DNA of 34,000 nt from Tubiluchus corallicola (GCA_030141605.1 JAQGDQ010000185.1:126001-160000), one strand, 5' to 3'; positions 10,665 to 23,241 are shown, counted from the stretch's first letter. Numbers and translations: made by a program. Notes: generated from the letters alone by a model not told the origin.

Positions 10665-10801
10665 CTGTAAACCAGAAAAAATACTTTTAAACTATTTGCG
10701 AAGACAACAAAAAATGAATGTGCGGGCTGAAAAATATTAATACAATAAAATAAAGCTGTAAGAAGTACAGAAGAGTTATGTTCAGATAACACTCTAACCC
10801 T
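10665..10801. other. Short non-coding spacer
   Basis: AT-rich DNA between the putative leader exon and the MITE; nothing else seen. Confidence 0.5.
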
Positions 10802-10907
10802 GGGCCCAGTTTCACATAACCTTCACTAAGTTAACGTTGTAATTAATAACTTAGTGAATGTAATAACGACGTCACTAACCTAGTGACGGCTTTGCGAAAC
10901 TGGCTCT
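10802..10907. mobile_element. Small palindromic MITE-like element
   Basis: About 106 bases with imperfect terminal inverted repeats: GGGCCCAGTTTCACA on the left and, read inward from the right, GAGCCAGTTTCGCA. Inside are a perfect 12-base inverted pair TTCACTAAGTTA / TAACTTAGTGAA (10822-10833, 10847-10858) and a second palindrome GTCACTA-ACC-TAGTGAC (10871-10887). No coding capacity. The ends resemble PIF/Harbinger-type MITEs, but no clear target-site duplication is visible. Confidence 0.75.
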
Positions 10908-11800
10908 AGATATTGCGCTTGTTTGGTTACATACTTACCGAACCAAAAAATGCTGCAGATTTGCAATCTGCAAAAAAGTTTTGCAATGACACCTTTAAAA
11001 TGGTTCTTCCAGTTTTAACTTAAGTTATTTCCCTTAGTTAAACCAAGCTAAGTTTTTGACAGTGAATAACCCATGCAGAAGAAACCTTGAGAAACTCATC
11101 TATCTGCGCTTTCTTGGAAACAAAAATGAAAGTGCTGACAAATATATGGCTTTCGTGGAGCTCGAACTTCATTTATTTCTTGCCGTATTGCAGTTTAAAT
11201 AAGCACAGATTTCTTCAAACTTTTCAGTTTCACCTATTAAAAGCTTTCTATACGTCAATTGTCTTTTATCAGCACACAGCTGGCGTAGGTTTTTATCTTT
11301 AACATGGAAAGCACGAAGCCATTTAACTCTACGACATTCAGCTCACATATAAACTTCGTGGTTTCTGCACAACCTTACTGTTTGCACGGTAGAAGTGGCT
11401 TCCTATTTTTGATAGCCGTCCATTAAGTGAGTTCCTGACATGGAAGCCCTCACCATCGCTGCTAGATTGGCAAAAATCAATGCTCAGAATAAGAAGTTGT
11501 GTCTTATCAGACAGTTTTGGACGATGTGAGTCTTCGTTACTGGCCTAAATAAATATTACTGTATAATTTATCAAACTTACTCATTTAACTTACTCATCCA
11601 ACATATTTTGGGTTATTGAATATAAAACTGACTTTTTATCTGATTAACTGTTAGTTGAGAGGTTGATCATTCAATTAGTCAGTCGGTTAACGAGTCAAAT
11701 GTAAGTTTGGTTTTATCAATTGGTTGATTGATCTGTTTATTACTACCTGATTAACAATTTTTTTGTTTCCTAAAGAAAGAATAAAAAATTTACTTGTGTA

Positions 11801-11899
11801 TAAATGAATGAAAGAATGAATGAATGAATAAATGATCGAATGAACGAACGAGCGAATGAATGAATGAATGAATGAATGAATGAATGAATGAACGAATGA
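11801..11899 (+). repeat. (GAAT)n microsatellite with variants
   Basis: GAAT tetramers with GAAA, GATC, GAAC and GAGC variants over about 100 bases. Such tails often mark 3' ends of CR1- or L2-type LINEs, but no LINE protein was found upstream. Confidence 0.9.
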
Positions 11900-12634
11900 G
11901 GCAAAGATACAGCCAAGAAAGTGCGTAAAGAAACATTCTGTTCAATGCAAAGATGAAAGGAACAAAAACAAAAGAAGAAAGAAAATAATACCTCTCGCTT
12001 GATTACATTGGCAGTTTTCTTAATAAGAAAGAACTGATTGTAATAAACAAATATTTTCCAAATAATTGCCCACTAGGCCTAAAAATGGCTTACATAACCC
12101 GTAAGTTTGAATGAAATGCTGCATTACATATGATTGCACTACACTTGCACTACCAAGCATGTTATCCTGTCACTCTAACTCCCGTATTTCCCCACTCACA
12201 ACGGAAGCCAGAGATCGAGAATTTCAAAATATTTTCTCCTTGAAGATTGCGTTTAAGAAGTCTGTGTAATATCATGGTGTGCAGCTGCTATTTATGAGCA
12301 AGGGAAGCCAACAAACAAACTGCCACTGATTGCCAACACTTATACGTTATTGCTATAGCTGTCGGCTAGCTCTGTTACATTAACCTTGTAAATATTTGGC
12401 AATAATTTTTGAACCGCGTCGCTGAGTTCTTCTTCGACCGCAAGGGTTTGGCGGTAACACTTGCATCCACTAACTTAGTAACTAATAAACGAAAATACGA
12501 CGATAACGAGCAATAGATAGATCGTATTTATTCGTTGACAGTAGGTTTTTATTGTAAAATTGTAACAAAATGCAGCATATTGCAAAAACTGGTAAACAGT
12601 TAAACCATATGTATACACAATATATTCGAAAGAT

Positions 12635-12685
12635 TGAATGAATGAATGAATGAACGAACGAACGAACGAACGAACGAACGAATGA
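12635..12685 (+). repeat. (GAAT)n(GAAC)n microsatellite
   Basis: About 50 bases: GAAT units then a homogeneous run of GAAC units, ending in GAAT. Confidence 0.9.
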
Positions 12686-13539
12686 AAAGGTTTAAACATT
12701 AGTGGTAAACAAAATGTCAAACATTATCTTATAAAAGTTACGAATCATTGACAGTTAAACAAACAACGTGCAACAAAAATTTTTGTAATGCTCAGCTTCT
12801 GTTAAAGCATTTATTCTTTTTGTTATATTATACCACTTTTTGTTACATAACGTTAAGGCGACTTTTCTTAGCCTAGACTACACTACGTATTTCTAAATAT
12901 TAACCGCCATGGCCATTTGTAACAATAGCAATAATCAGAGGGCCAAAGTTCTAACTACCCTACGCATCATTCTCTTGGCTCATTATATCATAAACCGTTG
13001 ATCCCAATACATTCCACAAAGTGACCTAGTGCTAAAACGTTTAACGCTTGAAATCAAAATAGCTTGAAAAGTGCGGGGATCACGCTGCAGTCTCCACTAT
13101 TTCATCTCTCTTTTCAATTCTTCACATTTGTAATCAGATCAATTCGAAGTTTGAAAAATAAGAAAATAAGGGAAAAGTACGTATGTGTCATTGCCAAGTT
13201 TCAAAGTGCTACATAGGTAATTGAAACAGAATGAATACTCTCCAAAAATAAAACTTTTCTCTGGATATGCACTGTCCTACCCAGAGGTGAAGTATTTTTC
13301 ATACGCAGGAACAAGAGCGGTTTACACCCAACTGATATGCCCGTTGTGCACGCACCAGAACGTGGCTAGGGCACTGTATTGGTACAGTGTCCTTAGTTGA
13401 ATATTCTAGATAAACAGATAGGTTCTGGTCTCACCACAGTCTGAACACTAACGTTGAGGGCCAAACTTCCAAAAGATGTTAATGGAGCACTCCGCTCACT
13501 GAAGAGAAATAAGAGGCATTCCACGTGTTGCTGTACTCA

Positions 13540-13960
13540 TTTTAAACTGCAATTAATACGGCTATTTCGGTAGCTACCCTTGCAACGCCTATGCAATTAC
13601 TGGCTGTAATTTTACTCGATGCTTCTTCTAGAATGCCAATTTGACAAACAGCCAGGCTTCGTGACCTGACTGAATTACAACTACGATCAATTAGACGAAG
13701 CAATTAAGTGACTGCCCCACGTTAACTTGTACTCGGAAGAAATTCGATTATCGCGCCAGTGCGGAATTGCGTTACGGGAAGCATTTCTTCGGAAGAATGC
13801 AGAAAAACAATTTAATCTCCGCCAAATGCATCTTTAATTTGCCTTCCGCAAAGATTAATAGATGAGAAAGTCGTTAGGAAGATTTGTTGCAAAGTCTCCC
13901 GCGAGTAAGGCAATTGTAATAATCTATCATTTGTGAGTGTTGAGAAACACGTCTTCTGTG
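13540..13960. other. Complex, CpG-containing non-coding stretch
   Basis: Unlike its neighbours, this stretch is free of simple repeats and contains several CpGs and balanced composition (for example GCGCCAGTGCGGAATTGCG at about 13754-13772) plus many ATTA/TAAT cores. It has no ORF of note. It could be a conserved regulatory element upstream of the Culd-like gene, or a transposon fragment. Confidence 0.3.
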
Positions 13961-14689
13961 AATTAAGAAAAAATATTGAAAAGGCGAAGAGTATTGCTGC
14001 TACAATGTATAGGGGTCACCACCAGGGCCAATTTTTGCATGATGGAACATCAGAAGGGGTCACAAACTGAATCGGGACTAAATAATCACAAAAAACACAC
14101 TGCATACTACCGAACTTTTTGCTACTAGTGTTTAAACCAATACTGCTGTATCACTCTGCCTATAGTTTAAGAACAAGAACGAATGGGTCCGCAGATTTTA
14201 TTGCAATCATATATCCCACCAAACTGATGTGAGATTTTATAGTAGAATATTTAGAAGATGGCACGATTTATTGATGTAGAAACCACTGGTTAACTGATGC
14301 TCTGATGCTCTGTATTTTTAAATTCTGTATATATTTTTATTAGATTTTTGTAAATTTTTGTAGTTCTTTTAGTAGTGCATGACATGTAGTATTCTTTAGT
14401 TTTTAATGCAAATTTTAACTTTTATATAGCATTTTTATATGCCAAAAAAATATAAAAATATGAACAAAAAAATAAAAACACAAGATTATAATGAAAAGTT
14501 GTGTAGACCCTGAACAAAACGATGAAAAATACAAAGTTGCAACATGGTTTTTCTTCATACTATCTTTGAACAGTTGCACCGCTTATCTTGACTGGAGGCT
14601 AAAAAACCAATGAGACAAGTGAGACAATGAACAAAACATTTTACAATCCCAACAGTGAAGTTAAACGTCTGGAAAAATTTGCTTATCGT
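13961..14689. other. AT-rich non-coding DNA
   Basis: Nothing recognised. Runs of T and A are frequent at 14320-14480. Confidence 0.5.
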
Positions 14690-14875
14690 TTTTTCTTTAT
14701 TCACTTCTTCATTTTACCTTCTTTTTCTTTTTTTTCTTAATTTAGTTTTCCTTTAAGTCTTTCATTTTTAGCTGTCTTTATTTCTTTCTTTCTTTCTTCC
14801 CTAATTCCACCCTTCCTTCCTTTCTTACTTTTCCCTTTTTTTTCTTTTTTCTTCTTTATTGCTTCTCTCATTTTT
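14690..14875 (+). repeat. Degenerate polypyrimidine tract (CTTT-rich)
   Basis: Nearly all pyrimidine on the plus strand, with a short pure TTTC run at about 14778-14797. ORF 14859-15095 starts inside it and shows no domain. Confidence 0.85.
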
Positions 14876-15263
14876 CATTAGTTTCCCATTCCCTTCTTTA
14901 TCAGCTTATATATGGAAGAAGCCAAAAATTCTAAACGCTTCCCTCTGTCGAATCTGCAAATTAGTTGATTACACGTGCAGAAACTTGCAACGGGATGCTG
15001 AGCAAATTCGCGCCTGTCAGTCAATGGTGCAACTTGTCGCTTCTCTAATGGCCTTTGTCGTTTTTGCTAGACGATCTTTAGAAATGGCATTGTAGCTGTG
15101 GACAGACCAGTTAATTTATTGCTAAAGCATACAGGCGCTCGGGCACTAAAAGCTAGATGAATTAACATAGAAAACAGTACAAAAATATAGCTATTAAAGG
15201 GAAATAGTAACCGCAAAAATGTAACAAATCATAAGTAGCTGGTAATAACTAATATCTGCGGCG

Positions 15264-15345
15264 AGTTTCATGGCTGAGTGGATAAGTTGTTTGCGCTTCT
15301 TGTGAATGACGTGGACTGAACATAAACCTTGACTGCTTACCTCGC
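15264..15345 (+). repeat. Possible decayed tRNA-derived SINE head
   Basis: TGGCTGAGTGG at 15271-15281 is a perfect pol III A-box of tRNA-Ser/Leu type. About 30 bases on, GACGTGGACTGAAC could be a decayed B-box (consensus GGTTCGANTCC) but is a poor match. No cloverleaf closes, so this is not a functional tRNA gene. Confidence 0.35.
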
Positions 15346-15362
15346 AGAGAAAGGATATATGT

Positions 15363-15968
15363 AAGGCCGGATTACACAGACAAGGAGAAAAACCGCCTCA
15401 TGAAAAATGAGGCTAACCAATGGTCCCTGTCACACAGATAATATGTTTGCCGCCTACCGCGGGCTATCTGCCGTAAAGGCGTCAGCCATAATGCCCGGTG
15501 GGCTCCTCAAAAGCCGTTTTGAGCGGTTCATAAGGCGCCTTACAGCGAAATGTATTTGGCCACTAATTTTACTTGCCATAAGGCGTTTAGGGTCATCGCT
15601 AACGCGGTAATTAGCTGTAGTTTTTGCAGTGCATAATTCATTTATACCACAAGAACTCATAACAGAACGATTTCATAAACATTAAAAAGCAATTTTTAAG
15701 TACGACATTCTACTAATACTGCAATTAGAGACATGCACTGCCGAAACGGATTACGGCAAAATGTCTTACTATTTATACAGAATAAAGACCACAACGCGGA
15801 TAATGATATACGCCTTATGGAAGACGGAAGACACTTTATGGCTTACGGATTATGGATCACGTCTTGCTCCTTGCGCCTTTTCTCTGTGCGACATGAACCA
15901 TGCAAACACCTCTGGCAATTCGCTGGCTAATTTTAGTGGGCGTTATTCATAAGCCAGATTCCGGTCAC
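15363..15968. mobile_element. Putative non-autonomous DNA transposon with inverted arms
   Basis: About 605 bases, GC-richer than its surroundings. The ends read inward as GGCCGGATTAC (left) and GACCGGAATC (right). A longer inverted match pairs ACCAATGGTCCCTGTCACAC (about 15417-15437) with GTGCGACATGAACCATG (about 15886-15902). The motif CCATAAGGCG and variants recur in both orientations (about 15472, 15529, 15577, 15810, 15837). No transposase is encoded. Short ORFs at 15407-15610, 15454-15660 and 15733-15952 are by-products. Class uncertain. Confidence 0.5.
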
Positions 15969-18800
15969 GCCACAATTTTTTTTATTAAATCTCATTTATT
16001 TCAAAATAAAATAAATACAAATTCCTCCACAAACGTATTCGCTGAGTGCCTGCAGTCTGCCGAAGTGTAGAAAAATGGGGCACTTTACAAGAAACAACCA
16101 TAAACTTGCAAGAAACCCAAAAACATTGTTTGTCACGAATTTTTTAACATTTGCTGTTTTGCTGTCATATTTTAAGCCTTTTTAATTACTTTTCTGGTTA
16201 CTGTGCCCTACGTTAGTATTCAGATAGTATATAGTTTAAATAAACTATAGTTAGCTTATTAGGATCAGAATAGACAGTTTTGAAAACTGATACATGAATC
16301 CTCGCCGTGCAAATGTATGTACAGACAGAAGTGCAGATAAAATAAAGTAATATAAATACAAACAAATGCAAATGGATATACATACATACAAATACATATA
16401 GACAAAGACATATACATACAAGGTTAGCAGATGGAACACAATGAATAATATAATAATTGAACAATAACAATAAACGACTTAAAATTTACCGCAAAATATA
16501 TAAAAGGCAACCTAAGGTCTGATCATGTTTAATTCTCCTAACGTAATTCTGGATGCAATCTAAAATTTTACAGTTAACATCAACATTAAACTCATCACTT
16601 CCTCTAAGATACAATGACACGAAGTTAATTAATTTTGTTTTTAGTTCTAGTAAAAATGTAAGAAAAGCAAAGTAAAATAGTATCTAGGAAAAGGCAAATA
16701 ATAAAGATAAAACATAAAGAGTAGGGAAAAGGTAGATTTATGAAAAGGAAGATGAAGCAGAACAAGAGGTAGAAAAAAGAAAGAATTAAAAAAGAATATA
16801 AGTAAAAGGAAGTTCAAAGTCCTCATCTCAATTCGTTATTTTGAAAGGGCTCAGGGAAATTCAATCATTTCTCATGTTGCGGAGAAAGTTCAATCAGTTC
16901 GGTTACGACAGATCAATCAAATTATTTACGTATTTCCAGATTAGATCCGAATCGTAAAGAATTACAAAATGATCAAATTGGAAAATGGAGATTTCCTTTT
17001 CAAGAAACATGACAGCATTACATGAACTTATCCCTGAACAGAAAGGCACACCGTCACGTACGTGCAGTAAATCAGCATCATATACGACTGATGCTTAGTA
17101 AACAATAAAATATGTCTTCACTGCGCCAAGAGAACAATCAGGCAGTCAAAAATTTATGAGGACTGTTTCTGAACTTGGCATGAATGTCAAGGAGAAGCAA
17201 CAGGCTGAGGTCCGTTCAAAGATAAAAGCTGCCAAAACCATAAATTTCAATGAGTTATAGTGTAACATGCTTTGGATTAACAACTATGGGATATTTGAAC
17301 TATAAACTGTTTAAATTTTACTGCATTGAAATTAGATAATGGCTTTGAATGATCCAGTTTAAAAAAATGAGATTACATTTAATTAAATCAAAAAGCAAAG
17401 AGGGCCAATTTCTGTCTATTTGCAAAAATGCAAATTACCCTTTTTGATTTGTTTTATAAATTGCCTCAAGTATATTGGCATGATAATGCGTTCATACTGA
17501 GTAGATTATTTAAAATTTAGTTGTATTTCATGGATAAGGCCGGAAACCATAACTAGACACCACTTAGCGACTTAATTCGTTAAACTAACGCTACAGCACC
17601 TATAGCACCTATCAACGACTTCCACTACCAGACTAGCTGAACTCATTGCTCTTGGACCTGCACCGGATGCTTGCCTTATTTCTACTAACTCGAAACTGGC
17701 CTTAATATCGGATGGCACAGAAAATATGCACCAAACTTTAGACTACAATAAATTTTGAAGCAAGCACCCTAAAACGTTGAAATTTCAAAGTGAAATAATT
17801 ACCATACGTTAACTTTTACTTGTAGAAGTTACAAGTTTGTGGCTTTAGATTTTTTAAGTTGTAGCTGAAAAGCTTTTGCATATTAAATATTTAAATTCCT
17901 GACCAATCGTCAATTGAATCATCACCACTGACCAATCATCGCCACTGTGAGGCGTAAAACACTTAACACATGCTAACAAAAAATACAGAAATCTATTCAC
18001 CAAGTTTACATCATGGTCTTCACCGCAAAAGACAAAGTTCTGGTAAAAATTCGTTATCAATAAAAAATGGGACTTAATCTTCTGGTCCCGACTACAGTAT
18101 CTGAAATTCCCTTAAAGGAAAGTGTAACGCCTTCGTCTAGTTTTCATTGAAAATGTTAGCTACATAGAGCACTTGCTGTAAATTTTAACAATTGTGATAA
18201 AAAATTTCCGATATTTATTGTAATTTGAAAGTTCGTTTCTTTCGAAAAATGTAAGGGACAGACCTAATATTTCTGGCGTTTATATACAAGCGTCTATAAC
18301 ACCGCTGTGGTAATTTGGAAACGACTGCGTCCTTTTTCCTTATAATATCGTGACTAATAATATTAAAATTTCGACACATTTTCGCGTCACTTGATACAAT
18401 TACAATAATCATAAGAATTCATCGCAAACCTGAAAGAAGTTCCACTCAAGGTGGTAAAAATTTAAATCAATCGCTTAAAATGATAAAACTTTCTTTATCA
18501 ATTGAAAATAAGTGAAAGATTAATACGCGCATTATAATCTAATAGTAGCTGGAGTCGCATAAAGCCTGTGTATAAGTTCAATTAAGTCCACAATGAAGTA
18601 TCTTTGTGACGATGTAGTCTAATTTTCGCTATTGCAAATGGGTGGTTCGTGACTTACGTGTAACCCTTAGGTAAAGAATGAAACACTTAGTCGAAAACAC
18701 TGCGGAAAAACCACTGAATTAACAAAATAATATAAGAAATTAATGAATATCTCAAAATACATTGCAAGACAAATATTAATAATAAAGATTACGGCGGCTA
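15969..18800. other. Non-coding AT-rich DNA
   Basis: No supported gene. A short palindrome ATAGTTTA-AA-TAAACTAT lies at about 16231-16248. The stretch 16310-16420 is rich in ATAC- and ACAA-type units. ORFs 16213-16470, 17854-18060, 18215-18412 and 18667-18876 have no recognisable features. Confidence 0.55.
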
Positions 18801-18809
18801 AGGAAAAAA

Positions 18810-19080
18810 AGGAAAACGTAACGTTTTTCACCCGTCCTGTCTCGGCATCATCGAGCGACTTTTCTCCTGCTCTCATCCAGCGTCATCTCTCTGACTCATC
18901 ACCAGGAGGCTTCGTCGAGAAATGGTGCACCATAGAATGGTTGGCCACACTACCTCTTCATGCATCCGATTACGTGAACGACGTCTCCAAACTTTGACGG
19001 CTCCTGATGCCTCCGCCTTCGCCTCCAGTTATATGACGACAAAATAGTGTAGCATTCGCACTCCTGTCCTCATCACAACG
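18810..19080. promoter_or_regulatory. CpG-rich, GC-richer patch; candidate first exon or promoter
   Basis: Within AT-rich DNA this 270-base patch has markedly more G+C and at least fifteen CpGs. It is open on the plus strand as part of an 84-codon ORF (18743-18997) with no known domain. It could be a 5' exon or promoter of a plus-strand gene leaving the window, or the upstream non-coding exon and promoter that the minus-strand Culd-like leader implies (about 8 kb away). Both are inference. Confidence 0.35.
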
Positions 19081-19120
19081 TAAGGATCACCAGTAAACAC
19101 AGCACGGAAGCATCAACGGC

Positions 19121-19260
19121 AGTATCATCAACAACAGGTAAATACGGGCAAGTATCATCAGCAGCAGATATCATCGACAACTGGTAAGTACAATCTTTAA
19201 CAGGTTATGTGTATCATCAGCGTCAGGAAAATGTAATCAGCAACAGGTAAGTATCATCGC
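19121..19260 (+). repeat. Short tandem array of splice-donor-containing units
   Basis: Three to four imperfect units of about 40 bases built on AGTATCATCA-CAACAGGTAAGT. Each unit carries a donor-like site: CAG|GTAAAT at 19138, CTG|GTAAGT at 19184, CAG|GTTATG at 19204 and CAG|GTAAGT at 19247. The array lies directly downstream of the CpG-rich patch. Confidence 0.7.
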
Positions 19261-21189
19261 TGGTATGCAGTTATCATCTCTGTTGTAACGTCCGCTTAAC
19301 ACGACAACTTAAAGCGGAATACCTGGGCGAACTGAACAGCCAAAATTGCGTCTACGTGGCTTCAATCATATGATATAGTAGTAATGCATAAACAGTGCCA
19401 TTGAATGTACAGGTGAAATCTGATTTCAGAACGGGTTGGCTTCTAGCGTTATATCATTAAACAGTTTTACTAAACTTCTTTTACGAAAATTGAAAATAAT
19501 TGATGGTGGAATTATAACAGCTAGTAACTAGTTACATAACCTGGCCTAAAATAATCCTGAACGTCACAATCTTAATAAGTAACATTTTATTTCGAACTAT
19601 AACATCCGTAAAAAAGTATTTAGTCTTAGTGTTATTTGCAGCAATTTTCCAAAGATCGATGCCGTGTAATAATGTAGTAGAGACAAGTAACTTGTAATTT
19701 AAAATGTGAAATGCGAGGAAATGCAGATAAACTGTTACGTCTTAACTTATTAATAATTATACATAATTTGTCTACGAAAAACTATAGTGCCAAATTTTGC
19801 TAAATTAAATTGTTATTCGTTTCAATTCAATAACCAAGCGACTAGTGGTGATTACAATATCGACTATCACGAAAAGAGGTTTTTTTGGAAAAATAAGTTG
19901 TTTATGTAAGCTTTTCGTTGAATGCTGCTGGCTAATTTCCTCTTCCAAAAATGAACAAACTTGTTTTTTCAATCGAATTGCTTTAGTTCTTGATTACGCT
20001 CAGGTTTTTAGATAATTTTCGCTCGCAGACATCGGCATTCGCAAAGCATGAAGACGTTGACATTACTTAGACAAATGTGGGTCCAGAAATCTATAAGCAA
20101 AAAGGAATACATTCCCTACACGCTACTCGTTATTTGTGTGTTGCGTCTTTACCTGCAGGTGCAAGCCGTTACTGCTGATGTTGTCTATTAAATGTAATAG
20201 ACGGTAAATAAATCTTGTCTTCGTCTGTTGTCTTGTCTTTGTTCGCCAATGTCATGTAGATAATCAGTACTAATTAACTTTTGCTTCGTAACTTGCACGC
20301 AAGCACGTTTCTAAAAAATCAGTTAAGTATCGCCAAATTATAGAGAGCCACACGGTTACTTACTTTAATGATAGAATTATTGCTGGACTCCCTACTCGAT
20401 TCCAGAATGCGCCACACACCAGACTACTGTATAGAAATCATAGACCTGTTATTTGCTATTAACAAAATTTCAGACTGAGGTTGCGATGCAGTCACAACTA
20501 CCATGCAGTGGGTTGCAATCCGTTAATAAAGAAAAATAAATTCCCCCAGTTTCTAGATTCAGAGGCCTGTTAAGTAAGTCGCTCAATGCATTTTCTGCAG
20601 CAAATTTTTGCGCAATTTAAAAGCCCGTTACATCTAATTTCGTCCTGACATTTATTCAACAACGTCATTAAAAACCCTCTTTTGTGTAAAGTTTTCGACG
20701 AGCTTTTCATATTATTTTCTATTGTGATGATTATCTCTTTTATCAACCACGATTTCATATTTCTCATTGAAAAAACTTCTGATTAACTGCCCGCAGAGCG
20801 TTGCAAGATATTTCAAATGAGGCGTTTTCATTTTTATGCTCTGCTGTCTTGTCTTATTGTCAAGTCTATAGACTTGTCTTATTCTGTTAGATGATTCCTA
20901 TTACGTGTTTTTGAAAATAAGCGGATAAACGAATACAAAACAAAGGAAAATATATCTGAAAAAATTTGAAAAAACTGCGTAGGGCATTTTTAACCGACAA
21001 AAAACCAATGAATCTTGTCCATTTTTTGTTTTATTTAAACCACAGGTAACTTATGGTAATTTATTAGTAATCATCACGTTAAGCTTGACCTAGTTAGTAG
21101 TTTGACACAAATGGCATTTAACGAATTAAAGCTAGATCAAAAAAACAAAACATTTAACCCAAAGCCGCAAGTAAAAAGTAAAAAAAAAC
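19261..21189. other. Non-coding DNA
   Basis: No supported gene. Notable small structures are a TCCGCTT / AAGCGGA inverted pair at about 19290-19317, TTGTC-type repeats at about 20216-20242 and a perfect 16-base palindrome at 20861-20876. Confidence 0.5.
20861..20876. repeat. Perfect 16-base palindrome
   Basis: CAAGTCTATAGACTTG, flanked on both sides by direct copies of the words CTTGTCTTATT (20848-20858 and 20873-20883). Confidence 0.9.
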
Positions 21190-21760
21190 TTTTAAAGGAA
21201 GACAGGGTGATTTTTCATATACTACCCCATTTTCAAGTCTGATAAAAAGTATATATTTTAACACAATTAATACTACTACAAAAGCAGTTTGTGATAATTA
21301 AATAATTGATTAAAATTTCAATTAACGGTGGGCAAGCCCAACTATTGATGACAAACTAACATAATTTTCAATAGCAAAAATGTTCCACGATCGCGGTGCA
21401 AAAGAAAAAATTAAAGTACAGTGCTGCTGTAAGATATTCAGTGTGTTTTACTAAAACTAGGCAAGTTTTAAGATAAAAATTCAAATTTTAAATTTACCGC
21501 TGTGCTCACACATGAGCTGTCGAACGTGTGTAGTTCATCACAAACTGACACATCTGAAATGAGAGGTACAGCATCTGTTTTTGTATAATGCGTTTCCGAA
21601 ATGCAGGCGCCAGTGCCCGTCTAACTAGCGAATGGCAAAATACATGTAACAGCGAAGGATTAGTGGCGCGAACGTGAAATTGCGTTTGTGTGGTAATAAT
21701 TCTTTCATGTAAGTCATGTTCGAAAAAAATTCCTTTCAATATTTTAAAGAGCAGCAGTTT
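21190..21760 (+). repeat. Dispersed repeat family B, copy 1
   Basis: Aligns in blocks and in the same orientation with 27655-28110. Shared blocks: AGG-TGATTTTTCATAT, AAAAAGT-AT-ATTTTAACAC, ACATAATTTT, TAACTAGCGAATGGC, ATGTAA and CGTGAAATT followed by GGTAATAATT-TTTCA. Divergence with indels shows an old repeat. Confidence 0.75.
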
Positions 21761-21879
21761 AAGATTTGGACCAGTTTTGCTTATTTAAAATTTCAAGAAT
21801 AATATTTTTAATAATAACAACAAGAAGATGCAAACCTGGAAAAGGATTAGAAAAATAGTCATATCGATGCCGGGATCAA

Positions 21880-21985
21880 TGATGATGATGATGATGATAA
21901 TAATAATCATAATGACACTGATGATGATGATGATCACTATCATCATGGCGACGATAATCATGATGATGATGTTGATTACAACTAT
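21880..21985 (+). repeat. Degenerate ATG/AAT trinucleotide array
   Basis: Units of ATG, AAT and ATC. The overlapping Met/Ile-rich ORFs on both strands (21785-22126, 21828-22043) are artefacts of this repeat. Confidence 0.9.
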
Positions 21986-22452
21986 GAAAAGAGGAGGATC
22001 AAAGAGGAAGAAAAGAAAAAAGAAAGACTCGAATGTGGAATAATTTCTACTCTTTCGAATGGGATCAAGTAGAACGAATGCGCAGCATTTAAAACTATGA
22101 TTAGTACAGTCATGTACCAATAACAATGACGGATGAAAAGAGCAGTGCAGAATAGTTAAAAGAACATAAATATAATAAGGAAAAAACGATGTTTTCCAAC
22201 TGTCGGAGCAACCGCTAAGAAATTTTGCTCTGAAATCTTTTTTTTATTCTCAGTACACGTCAAACCAGCAGTTTCAAAGCGATTTTGTCTCAAATTTGCC
22301 TTTTCTAATTCTGAATGACAAATGGAGATGTAATGCGTCGCGACAATGTTGACTCTTTGAATTGCTCCCAAGCCATAACCGACTTCAATCTGTGGATTCA
22401 TAAAGACGTTTAGTATCAATTTTCTTCACTGCACCGAAATCTTCAGCTGTTT

Positions 22453-22825
<373 letters not shown>

Positions 22826-22827
<2 letters not shown>

Positions 22828-23010
22828 CATTTTCATTTAATTCTTTATTTCGAACCTAAAGCTCATATTATAATTTACATATTTACAACATATAACATTC
22901 TAAAATACAAGCCAATACAAAGAAACCACAAAAAGTTACATAAATACAAAAAATACATTCTAAAAAACATCAATACAAACAAATCGCACAAACTTACATA
23001 AATACGGAAA
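22826..23010 (-). mobile_element. 185-base microsatellite-embedded element, copy A
   Basis: The reverse complement matches 26171-26354 with only about two substitutions. Read on the minus strand it starts TTTCCGTATTTATGTAAG, contains two imperfect tandem units of about 58 bases (each GTATTTATGTAA to TTTTAGAATGT), then GAGCTTTAGGTTCGAAATAAA and the tail GAATTAAATGAAAATGAA, running into (TC)n. The AATAAA plus tail looks like a LINE 3' UTR. GA/CT microsatellite flanks both sides. Confidence 0.9.
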
Positions 23011-23022
23011 GAGAAAGAGAGA

Positions 23023-23061
<39 letters not shown>

Positions 23062-23083
23062 TGAGAGAGGGAGAGAGGAGACA
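23011..23083 (+). repeat. (GA)n microsatellite, far side of copy A
   Basis: GA-rich purine run with GGGA and GAAA interruptions, in the same strand sense as 22741-22825. The element therefore sits within one GA tract. Confidence 0.95.
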
Positions 23084-23103
23084 CAACTTTCCTTCAATGA
23101 CAT

Positions 23104-23113
23104 AGTGGTAGTG

Positions 23114-23153
<40 letters not shown>

Positions 23154-23180
23154 CAGTAGTAGTAGTAGTAGTAGTAGTAG

Positions 23181-23241
<61 letters not shown>

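Larger units (their letters stand above)
10908..13539. other. Non-coding DNA with GAAT microsatellites
   Basis: No supported gene. ORFs 11087-11302 and 12475-12720 lack recognisable domains; the latter partly translates a microsatellite. Two GAAT-type arrays are listed separately. Confidence 0.6.

Noticed and set aside
14859-15095. 78-codon ORF after the polypyrimidine tract
   Set aside because: Starts inside the tract, has no domain, and no splice or homology support.
15264-15345. Functional tRNA gene
   Set aside because: Good A-box only; no B-box match and no cloverleaf.
19275-20250. Solo LTR (TGTTGTAACG start, AATAAA near 20205)
   Set aside because: No matching terminal dinucleotides with target-site duplication, no second LTR, no primer-binding site.
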